Assembly (NCBI RefSeq): GCF_000801105.2
Contig: NC_079518.1
Coordinates: 17,464,800 to 17,528,799 of the forward strand
From: Raphanus sativus
Taxonomy: Eukaryota > Streptophyta > Magnoliopsida > Brassicales > Brassicaceae
Direction: 5' to 3'
DNA length: 64,000 nucleotides
A program made the translations under genes and the position numbers. The notes beneath the pieces were generated by a model. The model was given only the letters and a program-made list of their open reading frames with translations. It did not search any database and was not told the origin of the DNA. Below, one piece after another: positions 10,046-20,492 of the stretch (the stretch's first letter is position 1; every line of letters starts with the position of its first letter).

Positions 10046-13000
10046 ATGTCTGAGGAGCTACCAAAGAGGATTTTTAATGAGGGCGACGAGCCCCAAGTGA
10101 CTCAGATCAATAACAACTGCAGGATCGACTACATTATCAAGAAGTTCGAGAAGTGGATGCCAAAGGAGTTTGCTGATGTGAAGAAAGATCCGGTTTTCTC
10201 TCAGGTTTTCAAGCTTCATGAGAATGGTCTTGGCTACTCCGCGAGAGTGATACACAGCATCTTGTGCAGGGAGCTTCTGACTTACATGATGCACGAGCTG
10301 TGGTTTGTTTTCGCTCGAAGGCCACATCGATTTTCACTCCAAGAGTTCCACGCAGTGACCGGGTTTGAGTGCAGGACTAGTCTTTCACTTAAGATTGACT
10401 TAGAAGACTATGCATATGACGGTGGTTTCTGGAGCAAGGTCTTGAAGAGGAAAGATGAATCCATTACACTCTTCAACCTGTGGAATAAGGACAAGGCAGC
10501 TGTGATGAAGTGGAAGAATGCAGATCGCATTAGACTGATCTACTTGGCCATCATTCTCTGTGTGGTTTTGGCGAGAGATGAGAAGGCCAATATCCCCCTC
10601 AAATACATCACACTGGTCATGGATCTGGAGAAGTTTCGGAAGTATCCTTGGGGAGTTGCGGCTTACGACCTTCTCTGCAGTTCGATAGCCAAAAACCGTC
10701 ACAAACTGAAGGAGAAGACAACAAGTTATGTGTTAGATGGATTCTCATACGCCTTGCAGATTTGGGCTATGGAAGCTGTACCAAAGATTGGTAAGCTTTG
10801 TGGAAAGAAACTGGACAAAAGCTTTGCTAATGGTCCTAGATGCATCAACTGGAGGGGAGCTGCAAAGGTTTCATATGATGAGATCAATAGGCTGGAGCAA
10901 ATCTTTACAGCAGAGGTAATTTTCTGTATTTAAAATGACTCTTCCATGCGGCTTGAAATGAGTTTTTAGGATCTGACTTTCATAACTTTTCTTGTGTAGG
11001 ATGTCAGCTATCCATACATCTCATGGGCAGGGAATATGGTTGTAATCCGAAGTCAGGAATTTAGCAGAGATGATGATGTCGAGGATGACAGGGTCAATGT
11101 TGTGATGGAGTTGATACGGGCTAAGCATGACTTCAGTGAGCATATTTGGGAATTTGAAGAAACTGAGGTTTCTTTAGATCTTAATGATGAAGCACCAGCG
11201 AATGTTGAAGCAGCTGAGAGTGAGGAAGAGTTCGAGACTCCACAAGGATCAAATAACGTAAGCTCTACATCAAGAAGAGGTAAGAAGAGGGTCCCTGATC
11301 GTGGTATGGAAAAAAGGAAGCATAAGGTTCTCTCTAGTGCACCAAAGCAAGCGCCTTTTAACGAAGACATGAAGGCTTTCGTGACACAGTTGTTTGAAGA
11401 CAACTTCTCTGCAATGGAAAAGAGGCTACAGAAACAGATGTCCGAGACATTTGAGCAAATGAAGTCGGGCCTCATTGCTTCCCGAAAAGAAGCAAGCGTT
11501 GAAGTTGAGCATAGAGGGCCTTCACCGTCCAAGGCAACAACGAGCCAACCACCGTTGAGGAGGTCCACACGAGGGGTAAAGAAACTCTAATCTTCGCCAA
11601 TCTCTGCAATGTTTTTTTCTCTTGTTTATTAGATGGTTTCGGTGTCTGTTTGTGTTATTGTCTTATATGATATCGGCCTGGATTTTGTTGTGTTTTATAA
11701 GGTCTCGGTTTGGATGTGTGCTTGATGTGTAAGTGTCTTGTTTGAAATTTATGTAATGGTTGCGAACTTGTACTAAGATATTTATGTAATGTTTTATTAA
11801 TGTGATGGATATGTGGTGTTATTATTGTGTTGTTATGTAATGGTTGTGAACTTGTACTAAGATATTTATGTAAGTGTCTTGCCATTGTGTCTTACAGGAA
11901 GCAGTCGCGAGTCCAGTTAAATTCAGTCAAGATGATGATATCTTTCGAGGGATAGGTACTCAAGGCGTTGAAAATCTTTCTCAGGCTTCGCATGTGCCCG
12001 AAGTTGATCCATCTCAGACAGATAAGGAAGAAGATTGGTGGACTCCAATGACTACAGCACGAGGTTCACGAGCTAAAGACAAAACACCACCTCCGTCACA
12101 GTGGAAGAAATGGTCTAAAGGAAATGGCAAAGGACCTCAGCTTAGTGATACACCATTGCCACAAGATGATTCTCCTGAGTCGCAACTGTATTATTTCTCT
12201 GAAGAATCATGGGACAGATTCACGCAATGGTCTATGAATCCCATACCTTTGCAAATTGGTCCTACAATCTTCAATTCGACTGTAGCTACAAGGATAGTAT
12301 GTGCTGGAAAATGGCTTGGGAACGACGTAATGATTTCTTTCTTTTGCTAATTTGATGGATATATCTTCCTTGGTGCTGAGTTTATGGTAATTTTCAATGT
12401 TCAGGAAATGGATGCTTATATGTTTATATGGCGAGTTAAAACATCTTTGGGACGTTGGGGCCCAACCCGTGTTGCTTTCATGTCCGCTATTTTCAGCCTC
12501 CAACTCAACGCCGCATACAATGTGTTCCACCCTGACAAGAAATCTTACCAATTGCCTGAGTTTCTTCTTAGTTACGGGAGAGGAGAACTTCCATCTCATG
12601 GGCGGACTGATCTAGTTTGGGGCGTTGATATTGATCGTCTATACTTTCCGTTGTTTGTGAACGGTAATCAATTTTGTCCTCTACACTTCGATGTTCTCTT
12701 TTCTGATCTTAAATTTACTTATGTCCATTGCAGGTAATCACTGGATTGCTGTCACCGTAAACATCATTGAAAGAAAAGTGGAAGCTTTTGATTGCGGTGG
12801 GAGAAGGAATAAGAATAGGCAATCCCTTGAGAAGTTTGCTCACATGATTCCTAGGATAGTGAAGGCCGTTGCACCACCTGATAGACAGAAGAAGCTACTC
12901 CTGTCACCATATACTATTGTGGAAGTCCCTATGAAGAAGAGATTGAACAAGTCATGTTGTGATTGCGGTGTATACGCACTCAAACACTTGGAGTGCCTAC

Positions 13001-13173
13001 TGCTTGGTGTCGACATCAGCTTAGTGGATGACGAAATCATCCAGGGTTGCAGACAAAAGATTGGTGTGGAATTATGGGAGGCTACCCAAGATCCCATTTT
13101 CACTGATGCTATGACTCGATATGTACCTTCACCATGGGAGAGGTCTGAGGTCTTTGACCTTGAAGAAGACTGA
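10046..13173 (+). CDS. DUF1985 plus Ulp1-like cysteine protease (MULE-borne)
   Basis: Predicted exons 10046-10915, 11000-11575, 11898-12326, 12405-12663 and 12734-13173 join in frame to 857 residues. The N-terminal 290 residues contain a DUF1985 region (HELWFVFARRPHRFSLQEFH and following). The middle is charged and low-complexity (acidic stretch, then KKRVPDR, then a coiled-coil-like EKRLQKQMSETFEQMKS). The C-terminus is a C48 (Ulp1/SENP) protease fold with the triad His714 (GNHWIAV), Asp731 (EAFDCG) and Cys789 (CDCGVYALK). The oxyanion-hole Gln normally six residues before the Cys is not at that spacing. C48 enzymes cleave SUMO precursors or conjugates; whether this one does is unknown. If the third splice is not used, translation stops at 11590. 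Intron 2 (11576-11897) contains a direct duplication of about 40 bp. Confidence 0.85.
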
Positions 13174-13377
13174 TTTTTTTTCTATTTAGTGGTGTAGGCT
13201 ATAATTATGTGGTAAAACTCTGTGTGGTAAAACTTTGTGTGGTAAAACTCTAGCTATTTTATTTTTATGTTTTTAGGAACATGTGCGAAAATTCTATTTT
13301 GGCAGATTTATCTGACTATAATAACAGGGGTTATGGTTATGAATTTTTATGGAACATTTTTCTTGTTCTTTGTTTTT

Positions 13378-13560
13378 TCCTAAATAAACCCTAAACCCTA
13401 AATAAACCCTAAACCCTAAATATACCCTAAACCTTAAACTCTAAATATACCCTAAACCCTTAACCTTAGTAAATCATAAGATGATAACCTAATTATATTC
13501 TAAATCATAAGATGATAACCTAAATAAACCCTTAACCCTAAATAAACCCTTAACCTTAGT
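13378..13560. repeat. Interstitial telomere-like repeats
   Basis: Between the ULP stop and the GRF gene lie several AAACCCTAAACCCTAAAT-type units and variants (AAATAAACCCTAAACCC, AAATATACCCTAAACC). These are degenerate forms of the plant telomere repeat CCCTAAA, in two clusters (about 13,381-13,465 and 13,525-13,560). They lie upstream of the next gene, where telo-box motifs are common in plant promoters. Confidence 0.7.
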
Positions 13561-13609
13561 AAAGAAAACTAAACTCCAAACATGAGGTAAATATACATAG
13601 GACTCTAAT

Positions 13610-13705
13610 CGAAAGACACTCCAAACCTCAAACATAACCAACATATACATTGGTCACTAAATCATGGCCACCTCAAACATAACCAACATATACATTGGTC
13701 ACTAA
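13610..13705. repeat. Tandem duplication of about 50 bp in the MULE
   Basis: The segment CCTCAAACATAACCAACATA plus TACATTGGTCACTAA occurs twice in direct orientation, at about 13,625 and 13,672. It lies in the presumed promoter of the GRF zinc-finger gene. No function is apparent. Confidence 0.6.
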
Positions 13706-13907
13706 TTCATGTACACTGATCTACATTGCCGATGATGATTTTGTGGTTTTTTTCTTATTTTTTACTGATCTGCCTTAGATATAATACATGTTATAGGAGT
13801 ATCAAACGGCGTCGTTTTGCCTAATTTTTTGACCTACTCTATTTTCTTCCTCATTCTTCATCGACAGAGAGAAATACAGAGGGGAAAAATTGGAGATCGA
13901 GTGAATA

Positions 13908-14423
13908 ATGTCTTCGGTCAATTCTTCATCCTATTCAACAGATCGAATCGACAGACAACGTGGAATTCCCACAAGATGCAAGTGCGGTGAGAAAGTGGCT
14001 CGTTTCACTTCGAAAACAGTGACAAATCCGGGAAGATTATTCCATCGTTGTCCGATGGGATCTGAGATGGTAAGTCGTGTAGTTATAGATATGTGTCCTT
14101 GTTTTAATCTTACTAACTGTTGGATGTTTTTGATGAAGGACAAAACCCATCTGTTCAAGTGGACTGATGAGTCAGTTGTTGAGGAGGTTGAAGATTTCCA
14201 GGAACTGTTTGACGTGCTGCTCGTCGACACTTCCGAGATTCAGAGATCAATGCAAGCTTGTGAGACGAGGCTGAAATGCCATGAGAGTAGAATTATTGAG
14301 ATGGAAGATGCTGTTTCACGTTGCCAAGAGAAGACTATCAAATGCATTAGCGAGTTAAGGATCCTAAAAGCTTTGTTTCTGTGTTGTTTGGTGATGATCT
14401 TCATCTACTTTAACTATCCATGA
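13908..14423 (+). CDS. GRF-type zinc finger protein with C-terminal hydrophobic tail (MULE-borne)
   Basis: Exons 13908-14069 and 14139-14423 give 148 residues. The N-terminus carries a GRF zinc finger: CKCGEKVARF, then NPGRLFHRCP, then DKTHLFKWTDE. A Glu-rich stretch and a heptad-like helix with several cysteines follow. The last 20 residues (LFLCCLVMIFIYFNYP) look like a membrane anchor. GRF fingers occur in nucleic-acid enzymes such as TOP3A and APEX2 and in many plant transposon-associated proteins. The 69-bp intron (GTAAGT...GAAG) is a multiple of three with no stop, so unspliced mRNA would still encode a full protein (171 residues). The stop is 209 bp from the convergent transposase stop. 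Confidence 0.78.
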   Translation: MSSVNSSSYSTDRIDRQRGIPTRCKCGEKVARFTSKTVTNPGRLFHRCPMGSEMVSRVVIDMCPCFNLTNCWMFLMKDKTHLFKWTDESVVEEVEDFQELFDVLLVDTSEIQRSMQACETRLKCHESRIIEMEDAVSRCQEKTIKCISELRILKALFLCCLVMIFIYFNYP

Positions 14424-14632
14424 TGGTCATGTGCGACCTCAATTTGTTCTGTTTTATTTTGTGAAATAAGTTCTCTACTATGTTGCTTCTTCTTTGTTGG
14501 TGATAAACATATAATAGAACCAATATTGGGCCAAATACGAGATTGTCATAAACAAATTGTCAACTTTTTTCTAAATCAAAGATCCATCTGTCTCAAGGGA
14601 AATAAGAAAAAAAAACATAACACACATAAAAG

Positions 14633-17015
14633 CTAAATGGGTAAATCGCAAGTTCCCCTCTTGTGTCCTTCGTTACCACAACGGCTGCACTTGTGCTTTT
14701 TATTCTTGCTTGATCCTTGAGAAGCTCTAATCTTGTCTTCTACTGTTTCATACCTTCTCTTCACGGGTCGACCAGCACTCTTTCTTGAATCTGGTGGCAA
14801 CACCTTTGTACTTTTAACCTTTGCTGGGACATTCCAGTCAGACTCTGGGACTGCTATTGGATTAATGGACTCCTCATAGGCTTTTCTCCACGTTGCAGTG
14901 GTGTATACATCGTCAGTAAAACTGTGTACTTCTCTTCCTGCGAAAAAATAGTGTAAATAAATAAGGTAAATAAATAGGTCCTAAGCTGCCAAAAAACATT
15001 AAATTGGTCCCAAGTTCATGTGTTTATACTTCTATACCTCGTGAATAAATTGCAGGAATGGCGTGTCTGCAAGGTATTTTTCCTATATCGTACTTCCCAC
15101 ATGTGCATGTTCTTCTTCCCAAATCAACATGACAATCATACTTGTCTCCTTTCACAAGCGATCTGAAGTTGTCAATCTTGTAAACCTGAAATCCTTTTGC
15201 CTTCACAATTCTCCTATCAATCTTTTTCTCCACCTTAACGGTTAAAGGATCAAGATGTTTAGAGCTTAACAGGCGACGCTCGTAGAACCATCGAGTCATG
15301 AATTCTCTTATACTATCCAGTAAAGGAATAACCGGATATTCTCTAGGTATTTTCAGAAGTGAATTTATGGATTCTGCGGGGTTTGTGGTCCTAATGTCAT
15401 ACCTGGAACCAGGGAAGACAGAACGAGCCCATTTTCTCACATCAGCCTCCCGTAGATATCTTCCGAGCTCAGGATTCATATCAAAAATTTCGGTGATACG
15501 TTCCTGAAATTCAGTGTACCTATATGCCTTTGAAGCTTGTTCGACCAAGGCAGTCAACCCCTTCTCCTTAAAATGTTTAACCACATTGGTCAGCAAGTGG
15601 TGAATGCAAATTCCATGTGCTGATCGAGGGTAGACAGTGGCAATAGCTTTAGCGATTGATGAATTTCTATCCGAAACAAAAGCTAAGTCGTTGGAGTCAG
15701 CAACAACCTCTTTCAATTGTCTGAAGAACCAGCCCCACGAATCATCATTCTCTGAATCAACAACTCCAAATGCTAACGGATACAGATTAGAGTTACCATC
15801 AACAGCAGTAGCAACAAGTAGAACTCCTTTGTATTTATTTTTCAGAAACGTTCCATCTACAACGATCACCCTACGCATTGTATTGTAGAATCCTCTAACT
15901 GATTGCCCAAACGACATAAATAGATACAAGAATCTCCCATCGTCAGCAGTTTCATAGTGAGTATGCGTACCAGGATTAGCTTCTTTGATCATATGCAAAT
16001 ATTTAGGTATTTTAGCATAACTTTCATCTGGTATACCTCTAACAGCTGCTATTGCAAACTCACGAGCTTCCCAAGCGTGCGAATAAGTGATCTCAACACT
16101 GTGCTCCATTCTCATAAATTGAATGATCTCGTTTGATTTTGGGCCTTCATTTGAATCATCAAATCGATGTTGTATCAGACTCCCAATTGTTCTTGCCGAT
16201 GCTGTTTTCCCAAACTTGCTTCTCTTCGAAGGAGCACATGTATGTCTTCCCTCGCACTTGTTGATCATGAAGTATGTAGACCCATCCAGACATCCCGCAC
16301 GCACAGCCCAGTTGCACAATCTATCCTTACATCGAATGTACCACCACTTTCTAGTAGATTTGTTAACAGTGTAATCAAAATGATGCTTCATCGCCCAAAT
16401 CTCCATTGTTGCTTTAAGAACCATTTTACTTCTGAAAATTTGATCCTTCTTCACAAAATCTGGGCGCAAAGATTTACCATCCTTTTCAGTAAGGATTTGA
16501 AAACTTTTGTTTTCACTTTCTCCGTTTTCGTCACCACAACCATCCCCAGCGACTTGCTCCTTCCTTGTATCACAAGGCTCCTTTGACGCTTTGACAAAAT
16601 CTGCTGGATTTATTTCAGGAACTTCCTCATCCTCAATATTACTTGAATCACACGGCTCCTTATTCAAATCGATGTTGACTCGTTCCTTTTGATTCACACC
16701 ACTACTAGAGAACGTGACACACAAGGTAGGACCTAAACCCTTCTTCGCATAGCCCATAAAGTTAGCTACTTGTCGATCATTGCTGATGATAATGGGAGGA
16801 TTCCCTGTCTGATTCACCATCTCATAACTCAACTCAACATTAACAGAATTAGGTTCCACGCCATAATCCTCACACACCATGATCTTGAGCCGCTCCAACA
16901 CAGTTGTAGCATCTAATGTCACCATTCGACCACGCCTGTCTTTGTCTACCACGAAACTCCACTCCTCGCTGGAACTAGACATCCATTCACCAGATTTGAC
17001 ATATATTAGAACCAT
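14633..17015 (-). CDS. MURA-type MULE transposase with zinc knuckle
   Basis: Two exons, 17015-15038 and 14937-14633, join G|GA in phase to 760 residues with no internal stop. Order of parts: PB1-like N-terminus (1-105), acidic linker, MuDR DNA-binding region with C/H zinc ligands (about 184-260), then the RNase H-like core. The core has Asp387 (VVDGTF), Asp449 (FVSDRN) and Glu548 (NPAES), and HGICIHH lies between the second and third. A SWIM zinc finger (CTC...CRH, 637-651) follows. Exon 2 ends in a CCHC knuckle (CSRCGNEGHKRGTC). I chose ATG 17015 rather than the upstream in-frame ATG at 17099 because the deletion derivative at 5034-6246 keeps the same MVLIYVKSGEW start. An intact DDE core suggests it could be functional. 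Confidence 0.9.
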
Positions 17016-17908
17016 GTTGATAGAGAGAAGAGGGAAGAGAGAAAGAGAGAAGAGAGAAGAGAGAAGAGAAGAGAAGGCCGCGATAAACACAAAAAACAAA
17101 GAGAAGGGGATCGTGGGAGGAGGAGGAAAACGTGGGATATCAAGAAAATATTCTCCAAGATTTTTAGGTTAAATTTAGGAAACTTCTAAAACAGAAAATG
17201 GAAGTTTCCATTTTTTTCGGATTTGCCTAGAATACGTAATATACCCAATCCAGAATATAGTACAACACGTGCAACACCTATTCTTCCTTAGGCGTCACAT
17301 AAGGTAAAAGGCATAAGAGCCTATGACACAATTTCTGAGTTAGGTACATCATAGAGTTCAAGATATATATCGTTGTATATCTGCTGGTACACTGAAGACA
17401 TACTGCTATATGTTGACGTAACCAAATCTAGCTAAGATATAGAGATGAAGAAACATTAGTTTACGTTATATAACTGAGATATATCTATGTATTATACTTA
17501 GTTTCGGTTTTCTGTATTAAGCAGAGTAACGGAATGTGTATTCTATTTTGGCTACAAAAGAAAATAAAATATGATTCCCTATTTTTAAAAAAAAAAATTT
17601 AAACATATAAATTATCATACATATGTTTCCAATACTTTTCATATTTTTTTACATTTTTAAAGTTATGTTAACTATTTTTCTCATCGACCAAGGGCAAAAC
17701 AAGTCAAAAAATGACCAAAGTATGAAAAGTCCTAAATTGACAATAGAAAATTCAAAGTGTCTCTTTTTGCCAATTCTCCCTTTAGACAATCCCACAGAAG
17801 TAAAATACTGATCAAGACTTCCAAGTTAAGAAAACAATGAAACACTGTGGAATCAGCAGTGTGAATTCCCTAGTATCATACGAGATTTGAAAGACAGAGA
17901 AAATCTCT

Positions 17909-18108
17909 TACCAATGTACAGCATCAACAAACTTAGCTTGCTTTTGTCCAAAACTGTCTCTATCCTTTGTTTTTTTTATTCTAGCGGTGGTACAAAAATT
18001 TAAGAAACAACCGTATTTGCATCCGCAATTAATGACCGATGGCTTACCACACCTACTCTCTCTTTCTCTCTCCTCTTTGGAAGTAACAAGTCTATTGCTG
18101 GATCCCAT
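17909..18108 (-). CDS. Hypothetical first exon, divergent from MES14
   Basis: Starting at ATG 18108 the frame encodes about 66 residues: MGSSNRLVTSKEERERES, then a Cys-rich core (CGKPSVINCGCKYGCF) and a basic tail. It reaches a strong donor-like G|GTAAGAG at about 17,909. No further exon is visible before the MULE boundary at 17,789, so the MULE may sit in its intron or may have removed downstream exons. I do not recognise the protein. The start lies 105 bp from the MES14 start on the other strand, so the two would share a promoter. Confidence 0.4.
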
Positions 18109-18213
18109 CTAGGCAACAGACTCTTTTAAGCTTTGACTTTCTTTCTCGGAAACATGCCAGAGTTTATTTGATCCACGTCCTGTGAAACTCGAATTCAGCT
18201 TCTGGGTGAAAAG
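18109..18213. promoter_or_regulatory. Short shared upstream region of MES14 and the divergent exon
   Basis: Only 105 bp separate the MES14 ATG (18214, plus) from the divergent ATG (18108, minus). The segment holds 5' UTR-like sequence and no clear TATA box in the expected place. Much of the MES14 promoter must therefore overlap the divergent reading frame, or that frame is not a gene. Confidence 0.3.
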
Positions 18214-19985
18214 ATGGGTAACAAGATCATCTCCATGATGAAGAAAGATAGAAAAGATGGGTCCAAGAGCATGAGAATGAATCGTTCACAGAGAAAATTG
18301 CTCGCTGATGAAGAGATGTTGCATCGACGAGCTCTGTCTATGGCGATTCGTCAAACTCAGCTCTCTCAGAGATTCGACGGATCCATGTCTAAACGGGTCG
18401 GGTCTACAAGCACCAGGAAACAACAACGCACCCTCTCTGACCCTTTTTCAAATGCCAAGCAGGTCTCACTCCTACTGACACATATTTTTCAATCAAAAAG
18501 TTCACATCTTTTACTCATTTTATATGATTATTTAGACTGCGTCGTTGCCTTTTTGGTGTAATGATTGTTGTTGGGAGCTTTTTAATTATATATGAGAAGA
18601 AAAGGTCATAACAAAAGTGGAGAGGATGAGATTCTTTTGTTAAGATTCGAAAAGTGATGTTGAAAGTGTTCAAAGATTCCTAATAACTTATGTGTTGGAT
18701 AATGCTAACTTTATCCAGAAAATAACTGTTCTTTACTCTGATACCTACACTGTGTTGGGACCAGATAAGCTATAAAGCCTATGAATGTACTGATATACTT
18801 TTGTTATTGTCAGAAAGACACACTATTGTCTCTCCTCTTGTTTCTAAAACTCCTGTAAGAATTTGCTTGTGTGAAAGTGAGATCTTCTTCACTGATTGTG
18901 AATGATTATTGAAGATTAGTTTTGAATCATTTGTGTCTCCTTTCTTCAGGTACCAGACTTTTCATTAGAGAGCTTGACAGTGAAGAAATTCGTCTTGGTG
19001 CATGGTGAAGGCTTTGGGGCATGGTGTTGGTACAAAATTGTTGCGTCATTGGAAGAGTCAGGACTGTCTCCTATCACCGTCGACCTTACTGGATCTGGAT
19101 TTAATATGACTGACACAAACACTGTCTCTACCTTGGAGGAATATTCAAAACCACTGATCCAGTACCTTGAATCTCTCCCTGAAGAAGAAAAGGTTTACAC
19201 TTTGCTCTCTTTGTTTCTAAGGTTTATTAAAACCAATGTAAATTAGACCAGAGTTTGTTGTCTTATGCCAGGTTATTCTGGTGGGTCATAGCACTGGAGG
19301 TGCGTCCATTTCGTACGCTTTAGAGAGGTTTCCAGAGAAAATCTCGAAAGCTATATTCCTATGTGCAACCATGGTTTCTGATGGCCAAAGACCATTTGAT
19401 GTTTTCTCTGAAGAGGTAACCAATAAACAAACACTAGAGAAAAATTGCAATGTTTCTGTTTCTTGTGCTTACATTTGTGAGAGAAACTGTCCTACGTTGC
19501 TGCAGCTTGGTTCTGCAGAGAGGTTCATGAAAGAGTCGCAGTTCTTGATCTACGGGAACGGGAAAGACAAGCCTCCTACAGGGTTCATGTTTGAGAAACA
19601 ACACATGAAAGGCTTGTATTTCAATCAATCACCCAACAAGGTACACTTCAAAACAAAACACACAAATTCTGGTTTCTTGATATCACGTTGATTCTGTTTT
19701 TATGGTTTTCAGGATATAGCATTGGCTATGATCTCGATGAGACCAGTACCACTTGGACCAATGATGGAGAAGGTATCTCTGACCGCAGAAAGATACGGGA
19801 AAGGGAGAAGATTCTACGTTCAGACGCTGGACGACCTTGCGCTCTCACCAGACGTTCAAGAGAAGCTAGTGAGAGAGAATAGCCCTGAAGGAGTTTTCAA
19901 GATCAAAGGAAGTGATCATTCTCCTTTCTTCTCAAAGCCTCAATCTCTCCACAAAATCCTTCTCGAGATTGCACAGATTCCTTAA
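18214..19985 (+). CDS. MES14: MES14-like methylesterase (alpha/beta hydrolase)
   Basis: Five exons, 18214-18462, 18950-19192, 19272-19415, 19506-19640 and 19713-19985, join in phase to 347 residues. That is the length expected for the N-terminally extended MES11-MES15 group. The first exon is basic and Ser/Arg/Gln-rich, probably plastid-targeting. The hydrolase part has the N-terminal HGEGFGAWCWYK oxyanion region, nucleophile Ser171 (VGHSTGG), acid Asp298 (QTLDDLALS) and His326 (KGSDHSPFF). MES proteins hydrolyse methyl esters of hormones such as IAA, jasmonate or salicylate; the MES14 substrate is not well settled. This is the only collinear gene in the window without a lesion. It is followed by the convergent OHP2 remnant, as in Arabidopsis. 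Confidence 0.92.
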
Positions 19986-20165
19986 GAAACATCTCATCTT
20001 TTCTTTAGAGGAGGAGAGGATATTGAAATATAATATGGACTGAGAATACTTGTTCATTGGGAGAGGATATTGAAATATACTTTTTTTTTTTTTTAAGAAT
20101 CGCTCCATAGTTCATATTTATATGATCTGAAGATAAAAAAAAAGAGGTTGAATACACAAATGTAT

Positions 20166-20492
20166 TTATATGATTTCAAGCTTCTTCTGCTTAAAGTAAT
20201 CCTGAAGCTCTTTTGCCTTCTGCCTCTGAAACTCCACCGTGGTTACACCCTTACCATCAACAGCCACTGATTTCTGAGGAGGAGAAGAAGGCGTAGGAGG
20301 AACAGGTTTTTGCGGAGGTGAAGGCTCAGGGAGAGTAGGAGGAGCAGACGGCCTTCTCAAGGGACCTTCGGCCTGAGAACATCTGATGACCAAGACACAT
20401 GGCTTTGTCGTCGAGAATCTGAAAGACGACGAATTTGTTGTGGAAGATGGATTAAGAATCCTGATACATTGAATAGGTGAAGCCACTGACAT
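20166..20492 (-). pseudogene. OHP2: OHP2 (one-helix protein 2), truncated before the helix
   Basis: From ATG 20492 the frame gives a transit-peptide-like start (MSVASPIQCIRILNPSS), the Pro-rich segment (RRPSAPPTLPEPSPPQKPVP) and GVTTVEFQRQKAKELQDYF, closely matching Arabidopsis OHP2. The match stops after KQKKLE, where the frame ends in two extra residues and TAA (20166-20168). The LHC-like transmembrane helix that binds chlorophyll and gives the protein its function is missing, and it is not found in the 180 bp down to MES14. A 12-bp direct repeat TATTTATATGAT (20115-20126 and 20163-20174) sits exactly at the truncation point, suggesting a deletion or slippage there. OHP2 normally works with OHP1 and HCF244 in photosystem II assembly. 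Confidence 0.88.

Larger units (their letters stand above)
8918..17780. mobile_element. Complete ULP-carrying MULE (Kaonashi type), 8.86 kb
   Basis: The element is bounded by a perfect 9-bp target duplication TTTAGACAA (8909-8917 and 17781-17789). Terminal inverted repeats are long and degenerate: GAGCAAATTGG then AAGAGACAC on the left, and the complement of GGGAGAATTGG then AAAGAGACAC on the right. Inside are three genes with open, cleanly spliceable frames. These are a DUF1985/Ulp1-type protease on plus (10046-13173), a GRF zinc-finger protein on plus (13908-14423), and a MURA transposase with zinc knuckle on minus (17015-14633). MULEs that carry ULP-like genes are known in Arabidopsis. Intact duplications and frames suggest a fairly young, possibly autonomous copy. 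Confidence 0.9.

Noticed and set aside
14070..14138. Treating the GRF gene as intronless (171 residues)
   Set aside because: The segment has GTAAGT and a plausible acceptor, and its removal restores the conserved GRF spacing; retention is kept only as an alternative.
15063..17172. Several plus-strand open frames of 60-139 codons
   Set aside because: They are antisense shadows of the MURA transposase on minus; no start context, splice pattern or domain of their own.
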